NCBI RefSeq assembly: GCF_003461245.1
Contig: NZ_QTWS01000048.1
Span: 1-17,203 of the forward strand
Origin: Blautia sp. AF19-10LB
Lineage (GTDB): Bacteria; Bacillota; Clostridia; Lachnospirales; Lachnospiraceae
DNA length: 17,203 nt
Direction of reading: 5' to 3'
In this document: positions 7,389 through 14,260 of the stretch, one piece after another
Numbering within the stretch: position 1 is the stretch's first letter
How the letters are laid out: every line of letters begins with the position of its first letter
Notes under the pieces: model-generated
What the model saw: the letters and a program-made list of their open reading frames with translations, nothing else
Database searches by the model: none
What the model was told of the DNA's origin: nothing
Position numbers and translations under genes: made by a program

Positions 7389-8933
7389 GTTCCATTCCTC
7401 CTCGTATCTTTCACTTTTATCCTTTTTAACCAACGAACACGCCAATGTTAAAACTCTCTCCCAATTTTTCCAATCTTTATAGGTCAATGGCATGGAAGCT
7501 TTTAATACTGCTCTGTCCACATAATCACATGGGATTTTATTTCCGTTCCAGATGCAGGGAATCAGCCTTTTCGCAACTTCCGCATATAATTTCTTTCCAT
7601 TTGCATCTACAATCATAAGACTGCCTTTATTCTCTATACCAAATAGAATATCTGCTATGTCCTTTACGCCAACCATTCCTAAAAACCGTATTCTCTTCTT
7701 ATCTTTCTCTTTCCATTTTTCATGAATCCAGCTACAGCTTTCATGCCATTTTTTTATATTTTCCAGATATCTCGCTGAATCCAGAGTCATCTCTTCAACC
7801 ATGGATAATCTTCCCGGAGTAGCTGCATCAAAACCGAGTAGAATCATTTCAGATGTATTATCTACCTTTTTTCCATATCCTCGAAGTGCACTGTAAAATT
7901 TTTCGGCAGTGATTGCACTTCCATCACATCCACTTTCTTCTCCAGACTCTTCATCATCCCAGTCATCATCCTCATTATATTCTGACGCAATGGTGTCCGT
8001 ATCTACATTCCATCTCGGCATACTCAGGCGGTGGGATTCCCATGTAACAACTGCCAGCGTATCAAAAAGTGTTCCCTGTTTTCGAATGATCCACTTCAAT
8101 GCATTATGGATTTTCTGAGAGGTTTCATTTCCTACAGCAAAAGCATCTTCTTTGGTTGCAAAACGTCCTCGATAAGTAAAATTCTGACTGTCATTTGCGG
8201 AAATCAGCTTTGCCCCGTCACCCTCATTACGGATCTTTTTGGAATGAAGATAAGAAATAGCCTCTGTATTTCCGGTAAGGTAACATAATCCTATCTCTTT
8301 TTCCTGAGAACGCACATAATTTATATAACAGTCTTGAAGGGTCTTGTCTTTCCAGCATTCGTCCGGGGGAGCCTCAAAAAAATCTGTATTTGGCAAACGG
8401 ATGATAAAACGCACAAAAGCTTTTGTCTGTACAATCCCCTGAATATTTTCTTTATCATCAATCCGGTTCTGCTCATTCAATTTTATAATTTTTTTCTCAA
8501 TCAGATTGGAAATCAGTGTATTTTTTTTCAAATATAGATAAATTGCCCTTACTTTCTCATGACAATACTCTGACTCAACCCATTCTTTCAACTGAGAAAT
8601 ATACAGTTCATGACAGATTCCATCATCTTCATAATATTTCGTATAATCTCCCGCAAGGTATCTCAGATTATCGCATAAAGGATGTGGCTCCTTTCCTGCG
8701 GTACGACTTCCAGATTTTTCTGTAACCGGTATGATCGTCAATTTATCATTGGAATCTACCGGCTCTGCATTCATAAAATTCCCATCCTGGTCAATAGTTA
8801 CTGTTATCTGTGCAGTCACAGTGGTATGAAACGGCGGCAAAAGCACATATGGCATATCTCTTCGATATTCAATGACACCTATTTTGTCACTGTTTATCTC
8901 ATACAGATCGATCAACTCATTTACCCAGCTCAC
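7002..8933 (-). CDS. cas8c: Cascade large subunit Cas8c (Csd1)
   Basis: Cas8c is the large subunit of type I-C Cascade; it recognises the PAM and helps recruit Cas3. The 643-residue protein starts MSWVNELIDLYEINSDKIG and contains typical Csd1 segments, such as FIIRLPNTDFFEAPPDECWKDKTLQ-like text in the middle third and FSQRPYETWKVIEESIQPYV near the end. An acidic, low-complexity stretch (DDDWDDEESGEESG) sits near the centre, and the C-terminus is a charged Lys/Glu tail. The start overlaps the cas5 stop in an ATGA. The 3' portion also appears to encode Cas11c from an internal start, so this gene probably yields two proteins. Confidence 0.97.
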   Translation of the reverse strand: MSWVNELIDLYEINSDKIGVIEYRRDMPYVLLPPFHTTVTAQITVTIDQDGNFMNAEPVDSNDKLTIIPVTEKSGSRTAGKEPHPLCDNLRYLAGDYTKYYEDDGICHELYISQLKEWVESEYCHEKVRAIYLYLKKNTLISNLIEKKIIKLNEQNRIDDKENIQGIVQTKAFVRFIIRLPNTDFFEAPPDECWKDKTLQDCYINYVRSQEKEIGLCYLTGNTEAISYLHSKKIRNEGDGAKLISANDSQNFTYRGRFATKEDAFAVGNETSQKIHNALKWIIRKQGTLFDTLAVVTWESHRLSMPRWNVDTDTIASEYNEDDDWDDEESGEESGCDGSAITAEKFYSALRGYGKKVDNTSEMILLGFDAATPGRLSMVEEMTLDSARYLENIKKWHESCSWIHEKWKEKDKKRIRFLGMVGVKDIADILFGIENKGSLMIVDANGKKLYAEVAKRLIPCIWNGNKIPCDYVDRAVLKASMPLTYKDWKNWERVLTLACSLVKKDKSERYEEEWNVALDKKQKDRNYLYGRLLAVADRIEYRTYDDGDKARVTNAKRYMCTFSQRPYETWKVIEESIQPYVNKLGIAERRFYENLLNDIYDLFEVESFSDNKKLDGLYLLGFHSQAYDLKQKKEDSKEKEKEE

Positions 8934-9667
8934 TCACCCACCTCCTCGTCGGTAAATTCTTTTAGACCAGTAAAATTATCTTTTCCAAAAACTTTACGTT
9001 CCATCTCTCTGATATGGCGTTTCTGTATGCACGCTTCCGGCCTTATAAATTCTATGATCCCCCCTTTTTTCATAACCGGTCTCCAGAAACGTACTGTCAT
9101 TTTCCCCTTGTCTTCTGGAAGAATAGCTTCATCTGCATATGTGATTCCATGATACATGAATCCATAGTCTATCTCTCCTGGCATATCATCATAATGGCTT
9201 TCTCCTTCTCCAAATACACATGGCTCAACAAATGCCTGACATTCTCTTGTCCCCAAAAAAATATCTCTACGGCCTCCTCTTTCTACCATACGCTTTGCAA
9301 TATTATGATGTTTGTGTTCATTTCGGTCATCCTTTAATTCTATATGGTTAAGATTAAACTCAAAATGCGCTCGCACCTGATAACGTACATCTTTCAGATA
9401 AGTATAATAAGCCAGTTCATTTCCACCATTATAGGCAATCGGACGAATTCCTTTTGTCTCAGTTTGAATAGAGTTCATAACACGTACAGCATCTATGATC
9501 CACATGATCGTTGGCTTCCAGTAAATGCTTTCTGTAATTCCTCGCAAAGCTTCATACGTCGGAATATGATAACTTGTTTTCTCACCGCCAACTCTCATGA
9601 CTGGATCAGAAAATAATGCATATGGACCACATACTTCAAACTCTATTGTATTTCTGTATTTCTTCAT
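8930..9667 (-). CDS. cas5: Cas5c (Cas5d) crRNA-processing Cascade subunit
   Basis: In type I-C, Cas5 replaces the missing Cas6: it cuts pre-crRNA at the base of the repeat hairpin and stays bound to the 5' handle. The 245-residue RAMP protein has Tyr49 (SIYWKP) and Lys119-His120 (NEHKHHN), each offset by three from the published Tyr46, Lys116 and His117 catalytic residues of Bacillus halodurans Cas5d, so activity is expected. FLGTRECQAFVEPC and YGFMYHGITY are also typical. A GGGGG ribosome site lies 8 nt before the ATG. It follows cas3 by 12 nt and overlaps cas8c in an ATGA. No cas6 is present in the locus. Confidence 0.97.
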   Translation of the reverse strand: MKKYRNTIEFEVCGPYALFSDPVMRVGGEKTSYHIPTYEALRGITESIYWKPTIMWIIDAVRVMNSIQTETKGIRPIAYNGGNELAYYTYLKDVRYQVRAHFEFNLNHIELKDDRNEHKHHNIAKRMVERGGRRDIFLGTRECQAFVEPCVFGEGESHYDDMPGEIDYGFMYHGITYADEAILPEDKGKMTVRFWRPVMKKGGIIEFIRPEACIQKRHIREMERKVFGKDNFTGLKEFTDEEVGE

Positions 9668-9679
9668 AGCTTCTGCCCC

Positions 9680-12139
9680 CTATATGTTACAAAAATCCAT
9701 TTTGGGGTCATCCACAACCCCCACTTTCTTATCATAATAGCCATCACATAGTACCAGAATCCCCTCACTGTTTTCGTATACGGTATTTCCGAGTTTATTT
9801 CTCCTGCTCTCTGAAATACCAACGGTATATCTTTGTAATTTTCTCAGTATCTTTTTCTTTTCTGTCTCTGTACGCACTTGCGACAGTTCTTTTAATAGCA
9901 ACTTTGGTTCAATACCATATGGCACTACAACGCTTAATTTATAAGTGTCAGAAATCACTTCGAACTCACTCCCTGCTGTTTGAAAAGCCTGAGGCAGCTT
10001 TGTACGAACTTTTTCTTTATGTTTCCGGCAATATTGATTCTGCCCAATTTGATTTTTCCCTAGTAAATCTGTCAGTGTTACCGTTACGTCACATACTTCA
10101 ACTGGAAATTTGGTTTCTAGCTTTCTTAACTGCGAACGATAAGCCGAATAATAAAATTTTATAGCTATTTCTGAATCTAATGAATAATTAAACTTCTTAT
10201 TATCATACTTAAAATCGTCCAAGATTTTCTGTAGCGCAGCCTGTGCATCTCTGATTTCCCGCAAACGTTCCAGATGTTCTGCATCATGAGCCACCTGGAC
10301 AATATAAACTGCTCCCATTTTTCCAAGTTCTTTATGTCGATTACATCTTCCTGCTGCCTGGATAACATTATCAAGTCCTGCTTTTGATCGTATCACGCAT
10401 CCAAAAGAAAAATTCACTCCGGCTTCTACCACCTGTGTGCTCACACAAATAATCTTTTTGTCTCTTTTCCTTAATGCGTTTCTTATCTCTGCCAATGTAT
10501 CCAATTTATGCTGCGGACACATATTATTACTCAGATGAAAAATCTCATATTCTTCCGTGCAACAATCTTCTAGTTTTTGAAACACCTCAAATGCACACTT
10601 TGTAGTATTTAAAATTACCAATGTACTGCGATATTCTTCCGTTTTTTCCAATACAAACTCTTTTAAATCCTCTGTTTCCATTCCCCCTTGATAACGTTCA
10701 TTTTTTGTTTCATCAATAATTTCCACTCTTTTGAAAGCTTTTGCATATTTTTCGGATTCTCCTGACATTTCCAGACACTTACAGATATTATTCTCTTCAA
10801 GAGAAGCTAATGTCGGCTGTGTAGCAGAACATAATACTACGGTTGTCCCACAAAACTGCGAAAGGAAATTCACCACCAGATTAAAAAGTTCTGTACATTT
10901 AACCGGGAATGCCTGTACCTCATCAAATATAATGATACTGTTGCATAAATTGTGCATTCTTCGAATACAGTTCTTCTGGTCAGAAAATAATGTATTTAGA
11001 ATCTGCACGGCTGTTGTTACAATAATTGGTGAATCCCAAGTTTCTGTGAGATTTCTATATTTTTCCTCTTCTCCCTCTTCACAGATGACATTGCAATGAT
11101 GTTCTAAAACAGCTGAAGGTATTCCTGTTGCTTTACGAATTTCTTCTGCATTCTGCTCCAAAATAGAATTAAATGGCGCTATATAAATAATCCGATGTTT
11201 CTGCTCTTTCTTCGCATGATAGAGTGCAAATCGAAGACTGCTGAGTGTTTTTCCTGCACCCGTTGGTACTGTCAGACGATATAATTTCTGATCTGTTTCT
11301 GCAGCTCTCCGGCAGGAGTCAGATATCTCCTGCCGGAAAACATTCAGTTGATTTCCATTATCCGGATTATTTTGGATTTCATTTCTCAGATACTGTTCAA
11401 AATTCTGTATGCATTTCTCCCATATTTCCTGTGTTTCTTCCTGTGACATCCTTTTCGATAATGGAATATCCTGAAAAAAGCATGCTGTATCAGTCCAGTC
11501 GCCATCAATCAGCAAAGATAATGCAGTCCGCAGATACATTCCCAGATAAAAATATCTGCTACCATATTTTTTTCCAGAGGAATCATACTTTTTAACAAAT
11601 CCGTTTATCTTTTTGAGAATTTCCTGATATGACTGAACTGCCTTCTCTCCTGCTTTCTCCAACATTGTTCTGTCATAAATCTGAAAAAATCCCTCTTTGA
11701 TATGTCTATACTCAATTTCTTTTTTCAGCCGGCGTTCCTGTAGACTTTGACCATTTTCCAGATTAATGCAGTCTTCCATACCGTGGTGAAAATAAATTAA
11801 TGTACTGATAAATTCTGAAACAGGCTCCTCTTTCATCAATTCAAGTGCAATTCTTCCACCCGCGGTAGAATGATCCAGTCCATGTTTATGTACCTTATCT
11901 CCCAGTTCCAGAATATTCTTAAAATCATCCTGATTTGCTGTGCCAAGTTTTCCTGCATCATGAAGAATTCCTGCCAGTTCAACAATACTTCTCAATTTTG
12001 GAAGTTCACAGGCATCCCTCGCAAAACGCGCAACATTTCCAGCATGCTCCTGCATAGACTGACATCTTTTTGTTTCATAATCTACATGAGCCAGTTTACA
12101 TTCTTGTGTTTCCAGAATACTTGTTTTTTTATTTTTCAT
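9680..12139 (-). CDS. cas3: Cas3 HD nuclease-helicase
   Basis: Cas3 is recruited by target-bound Cascade and unwinds and degrades the DNA. The 819-residue protein has an N-terminal HD nuclease: His32, HD at 60-61 (GILHDAGKLG), His90 (GLDHSTAGG) and His118-119 (IYFHHGMED). An SF2 helicase follows: Walker A VPTGAGKT (291-298), DEVQ (406-409), SAT (438-440) and QAAGRCNR (594-601). All key residues are present, and the length fits a type I-C Cas3. AAGGAG lies 6 nt before the ATG. It is first in the cas operon, downstream of a TTGCAC/TAAAAT promoter. Confidence 0.98.
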   Translation of the reverse strand: MKNKKTSILETQECKLAHVDYETKRCQSMQEHAGNVARFARDACELPKLRSIVELAGILHDAGKLGTANQDDFKNILELGDKVHKHGLDHSTAGGRIALELMKEEPVSEFISTLIYFHHGMEDCINLENGQSLQERRLKKEIEYRHIKEGFFQIYDRTMLEKAGEKAVQSYQEILKKINGFVKKYDSSGKKYGSRYFYLGMYLRTALSLLIDGDWTDTACFFQDIPLSKRMSQEETQEIWEKCIQNFEQYLRNEIQNNPDNGNQLNVFRQEISDSCRRAAETDQKLYRLTVPTGAGKTLSSLRFALYHAKKEQKHRIIYIAPFNSILEQNAEEIRKATGIPSAVLEHHCNVICEEGEEEKYRNLTETWDSPIIVTTAVQILNTLFSDQKNCIRRMHNLCNSIIIFDEVQAFPVKCTELFNLVVNFLSQFCGTTVVLCSATQPTLASLEENNICKCLEMSGESEKYAKAFKRVEIIDETKNERYQGGMETEDLKEFVLEKTEEYRSTLVILNTTKCAFEVFQKLEDCCTEEYEIFHLSNNMCPQHKLDTLAEIRNALRKRDKKIICVSTQVVEAGVNFSFGCVIRSKAGLDNVIQAAGRCNRHKELGKMGAVYIVQVAHDAEHLERLREIRDAQAALQKILDDFKYDNKKFNYSLDSEIAIKFYYSAYRSQLRKLETKFPVEVCDVTVTLTDLLGKNQIGQNQYCRKHKEKVRTKLPQAFQTAGSEFEVISDTYKLSVVVPYGIEPKLLLKELSQVRTETEKKKILRKLQRYTVGISESRRNKLGNTVYENSEGILVLCDGYYDKKVGVVDDPKMDFCNI

Positions 12140-12208
12140 CCAGTACTCCTTGTATCATATGGCTGTTTTTCCATTATTCTATTTTTAATTTTTATGTATT
12201 TTTACTAT

Positions 12209-12237
12209 ATTTTACCAAGTTCATAACCTTAGTGCAA
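12209..12237 (-). promoter_or_regulatory. Sigma-A-type promoter of the cas operon
   Basis: On the minus strand TTGCAC (12237-12232) and TAAAAT (12214-12209) are spaced by exactly 17 nt. This gives a leader of about 65 nt before the cas3 ATG. The -35 box overlaps the left arm of the inverted repeat at 12236-12278, a geometry that suits repression. Confidence 0.7.
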
Positions 12238-12278
12238 GGCAGATATCGAAAAAACGTTCGATTTTCTATATTTGCCTT
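12236..12278. repeat. Inverted repeat overlapping the cas promoter -35 box
   Basis: AAGGCAGATA on the left and TATTTGCCTT on the right form an outer stem, and TCGAA/TTCGA forms an inner stem around AAAACG. On the minus strand no T-tract follows, so it is a poor terminator for the upstream small gene. Its position suggests an operator or a transcript structure between the DUF3892-like gene and cas3. Confidence 0.6.
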
Positions 12279-12297
12279 ACAGATGAGGTATCGGTCT

Positions 12298-12567
12298 TTA
12301 TTCACGTGGTAACATCAGTAAATTATCTTTCGATGTGCCATTAGCTGCAGATCGAACATATTTCTCTCCCTGTATGCTCATTGCTGGAATAAGATATGGA
12401 TATGGTGCAATATTTACGGTAATAGTTTTGGGAAATTTTTGCAGATAATCGTAAACCTCTGATTTCTTCCAATATGTATTCGCAGCATCTATATAGATAG
12501 AATCTATATCCTGTACATTTCTGGAATCACCACAGTTACGTTTCATTTTGATCTTAATCGCTTTCAT
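12298..12567 (-). CDS. Small DUF3892-like protein
   Basis: An 89-residue protein of unknown function. It begins MKAIKIKMKRNCGDSRNVQD and ends GEKYVRSAANGTSKDNLLML. The YxRS...DNLxxLP ending resembles DUF3892 proteins, small beta-rich proteins of Bacillota; I make this link from memory, so it is moderate. AYPY-like hydrophobic strands (VNIAPYPYLIPAMSI) occupy the middle, with no signal peptide or membrane helix. AAGGAGG lies 8 nt before the ATG. It is co-oriented with the cas operon but separated from cas3 by 158 nt holding a separate promoter, so it is probably its own transcription unit. A perfect palindrome lies about 30 nt upstream of its start. Confidence 0.8.
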   Translation of the reverse strand: MKAIKIKMKRNCGDSRNVQDIDSIYIDAANTYWKKSEVYDYLQKFPKTITVNIAPYPYLIPAMSIQGEKYVRSAANGTSKDNLLMLPRE

Positions 12568-12596
12568 ATTAAAAGCCTCCTTATGATATTTTTATA

Positions 12597-12610
12597 GAAT
12601 CTGCAGATTC
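12597..12610. promoter_or_regulatory. Perfect 14-bp palindrome, candidate operator
   Basis: GAATCTGCAGATTC is fully self-complementary. It lies 3 nt from the extended -10 of the plus-strand promoter and about 30 nt upstream of the minus-strand DUF3892-like gene, so a dimeric regulator bound here could control both. It is not a recognised LexA box. Confidence 0.5.
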
Positions 12611-12612
12611 AT

Positions 12613-12621
12613 TGTTATAAT
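12613..12621 (+). promoter_or_regulatory. Extended -10 promoter of the candidate small RNA
   Basis: TGTTATAAT matches the extended -10 consensus TGnTATAAT. No good -35 is visible, which extended -10 promoters tolerate. The predicted start, 7 nt downstream at about 12628, coincides with the first base of the closing stem of the RNA candidate. Confidence 0.6.
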
Positions 12622-12627
12622 GAAAAT

Positions 12628-12751
12628 ATCATAGAAAGACTTTACAAAAATCGCGAAATAATTTAGAATAGATTTGCTACATGCTATTCAAATTATTTGG
12701 ATTGCATTTCTATGATGAGCCGTCTGATACGCCAATATCAGATGGCTTTTT
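12628..12751 (+). ncRNA. Candidate structured small RNA of about 124 nt
   Basis: The sequence can fold into a long, interrupted hairpin. The closing stem is ATCATAGAAA (12628-12637) with TTTCTATGAT (12707-12716). An asymmetric internal loop (12638-12655 and 12699-12706) follows. The apical stem is about 15 bp (12656-12671 with 12684-12698, one bulged A) and is capped by a 12-nt loop. An intrinsic terminator comes immediately after. The promoter, start, structure and terminator agree with each other. It contains no convincing ORF. The shape, a closing stem plus a large bubble plus an apical stem, loosely recalls 6S RNA but is shorter; I do not assign a family. Confidence 0.55.
12719..12751 (+). 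terminator. Intrinsic terminator of the candidate small RNA
   Basis: GCCGTCTGATA (12719-12729) and TATCAGATGGC (12736-12746) form an 11-bp stem with one wobble around a 6-nt loop, followed by five Ts on the plus strand. There is no T-tract in the minus direction, so it terminates rightward transcription. Confidence 0.8.
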
Positions 12752-12836
12752 CATTACATCTTTACTATAAATCTCTCACTTCTTTTTGTTAATAATTAAC
12801 CATATAATAATGTAAAAAATTTTTTTACCACAATAA

Positions 12837-12865
12837 TATAGTCAAATCAAAAAGATTTGACTATA
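12837..12865. repeat. Perfect 12-bp inverted repeat
   Basis: TATAGTCAAATC and GATTTGACTATA flank AAAAA. There is no T-tract next to it in either direction, so it is not an obvious terminator. It lies in gene-free DNA between the small RNA and the Ntn-hydrolase gene. Confidence 0.6.
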
Positions 12866-12914
12866 ACCTTATAAACATGTTTTTCAACTCACAGACTTTC
12901 ATCTGACAATAGAT

Positions 12915-12960
12915 AAAGGCTACAGGAATTCTCCATTCCTGCAGCCTTTATTATTTTATT
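12915..12960 (+). terminator. Strong hairpin with AT-rich tail
   Basis: AAAGGCT, then CAGGAAT, pair with ATTCCTG, then AGCCTTT (stem 12915-12949, one mismatch, 5-nt loop), followed by ATTATTTTATT on the plus strand. It looks like a rightward terminator, but I see no gene or promoter to its left other than the small RNA, which has its own terminator. It may be left over from an element that used to be here. Confidence 0.5.
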
Positions 12961-13203
12961 CAAACTCGGCAAATCCAAAGATATTTTTAAACATTTTTGT
13001 TTAGTTTTTATCTTTTTTCTACCGTTATTTTATCTCTGTTACACATATTATTTTGGCTCGCTGATTTTCTGTTGCCAATTTGTTGCCATAAAATCTATAT
13101 TATCCTGATTTTGGAGATACCCTGATTTCAAAAGGGGAGTCTATTTCCCCCTTGAAAAGCACCTCGCTCTCCCCCTACTGTATTTTTTCTTTAGAATGGA
13201 GAG
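12961..13203. other. Gene-free stretch with a short hairpin
   Basis: I see no convincing gene in any frame, only very short ORFs without ribosome binding sites. TGTTGCCA occurs twice at 13069-13088. TTTCAA...GGGGA (13126-13138) pairs with TCCCCCTTGAAA (13146-13157), a hairpin about 47 nt downstream of the Ntn-hydrolase stop. It could protect or end that transcript, but no T-tract follows it on the minus strand. The whole gap between genes is 12568-13203. Confidence 0.6.
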
Positions 13204-14007
13204 TCAGGGAGTTGCCTTTTTTGATATTGGTTGAACCATCGCATTAGCTTCGCGTTGTTTCGTATTCCAATCACATATTTCAAAATTTTCATTGTACCAT
13301 CTTATATTGGACATTCCATATACATTTCCCATTTTTAATCCTTGATAATATGCTTGTCCATCTACAATCGTTCCATGATACATGCCATTGAATTTGCTTC
13401 CATTATATAGACCAACTAGTTGCGGAATCCCTCCTGTATGCTTATCCTTGACATTTTTTACAATATCACAAAAGCAATGGAAATAATTTCTACTTGTGCT
13501 TTCGTTATTTCCATTTTTGAACCTCAAAAAGTTCTCATCATATTCTTTTTTCCCACTTCCATCTGAAAAAAGGTTCTTTGACTTCTTAAAATCAGTATGT
13601 ATTTTTATGTTCTCCCATATTATTCCATTCCAAAAGTATACGTTCGCATCAAATATTCTTTTTTTATTTCGCCCTATATGATATATTTTAATAATTCCAT
13701 TATTAAGTTTGTATGCTGAATGTGCTCTTTTGATTTCATTAAAAATAATCTCACTTCTATCTTGATAATCCATGTCTGCTGATAACAACATTCCCACATC
13801 ACACATACTTGTTAAGCGAGTTAATATCTGATATGTAAATAATGTTTCTCCACAATACCCTAATATATCAGGAGTATTTTTTAATGCAAATGTCTTTTGG
13901 CTATAATCATAAAAGTTCCTATTATCAGAAATTCTACTATCACTGGCTATATATGCAGAACATGGGCCTCTCTGATCACAAGCCAACCACCCTACAATTA
14001 ATGTCAT
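13204..14007 (-). CDS. Proteasome-beta-like Ntn-hydrolase, stand-alone
   Basis: The 267-residue protein has hallmarks of the proteasome/HslV Ntn-hydrolase fold. Met1 is followed by Thr2 (MTLIVGW), which would become the N-terminal nucleophile after Met removal. IASDSRIS follows, equivalent to the ADSRAT strand, with Asp at mature position 22 standing for Asp17. Then come a Lys at mature 37 (QKTFAL), standing for Lys33, the GYCGETLFTYQIL helix start, and a central GSGKKEYDENFL standing for the Ser129-Gly loop. The C-terminal part (about 190-267) is specific to this family. It is presumably a cytoplasmic peptidase or amidohydrolase of unknown substrate. No unfoldase lies beside it. AAAGAGG lies 11 nt before the ATG and a 53-nt hairpin just upstream. 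It is 253 nt from the AlbA_2 gene, likely with its own promoter. Confidence 0.8.
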   Translation of the reverse strand: MTLIVGWLACDQRGPCSAYIASDSRISDNRNFYDYSQKTFALKNTPDILGYCGETLFTYQILTRLTSMCDVGMLLSADMDYQDRSEIIFNEIKRAHSAYKLNNGIIKIYHIGRNKKRIFDANVYFWNGIIWENIKIHTDFKKSKNLFSDGSGKKEYDENFLRFKNGNNESTSRNYFHCFCDIVKNVKDKHTGGIPQLVGLYNGSKFNGMYHGTIVDGQAYYQGLKMGNVYGMSNIRWYNENFEICDWNTKQREANAMVQPISKKATP

Positions 14008-14025
14008 TTTTACTAATTCCTCTTT

Positions 14026-14078
14026 GCAAATCCATTCTAAAAATCCATAAACTTTATGAACTTTTAGAGTGGATTTGC
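14026..14078 (-). promoter_or_regulatory. 53-nt near-perfect hairpin just upstream of the Ntn-hydrolase ribosome site
   Basis: Two 26-nt arms (GCAAATCCA... and ...TGGATTTGC) flank a single central base, with three mismatched positions. In minus-strand RNA two of these become G-U pairs, so the fold is better in the sense of the gene. It ends at the base next to the AAAGAGG ribosome site. A TATAAT (14168-14163) with a plausible start near 14155 would place the hairpin in the 5' untranslated region. It could be a translational or attenuation control, an operator, or a miniature-element remnant. Confidence 0.65.
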
Positions 14079-14212
14079 ACCACTATCTTTTATCATCTGA
14101 TAAACGTCTTACTCTTAGACCACTAGAACCATGTTCGGTATTATTTTATCACTCTTGCCCCCATTATACAACATATTTCCAAATGGTAATCTAATGTAAA
14201 AAATGAAATTCT

Positions 14213-14242
14213 AAATTCCACCACCTACTTGCACTGGAATTT
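14213..14242 (-). terminator. Weak hairpin downstream of the AlbA_2 gene
   Basis: AAATTCCA (14213-14220) and TGGAATTT (14235-14242) form an 8-bp, AT-rich stem with a 14-nt loop. On the minus strand AGAATTTCATTTTTT follows, an imperfect T-tract. It lies 18 nt after the stop of the three-gene operon and may end its transcript. Confidence 0.4.
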
Positions 14243-14260
14243 ACTTTTTCAAGTCAGCAA

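Noticed and set aside
8682..9152. A 156-codon plus-strand frame opposite cas8c and cas5.
   Set aside because: It is a shadow of two well-supported cas genes; it has no recognisable domain and no separate promoter.
10177..10374. A 65-codon minus-strand frame inside cas3.
   Set aside because: It lies wholly within cas3 in another frame, with no ribosome site or domain.
12882..12896. TTTCAACTCAC followed by AGAC, matching both ends of the CRISPR repeat.
   Set aside because: The whole hairpin portion is missing, and an 11-nt match to some part of the repeat is not unlikely by chance in a window this size.
12957..12995. A 12-codon minus-strand ORF (MFKNIFGFAEFE) near a hairpin.
   Set aside because: It has no ribosome binding site, is too short, and has a stop codon just upstream in frame.
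13069..13088. Repeated TGTTGCCA, considered as an integrase attachment core.
   Set aside because: No integrase gene, tRNA end or second distant copy was seen in the window.
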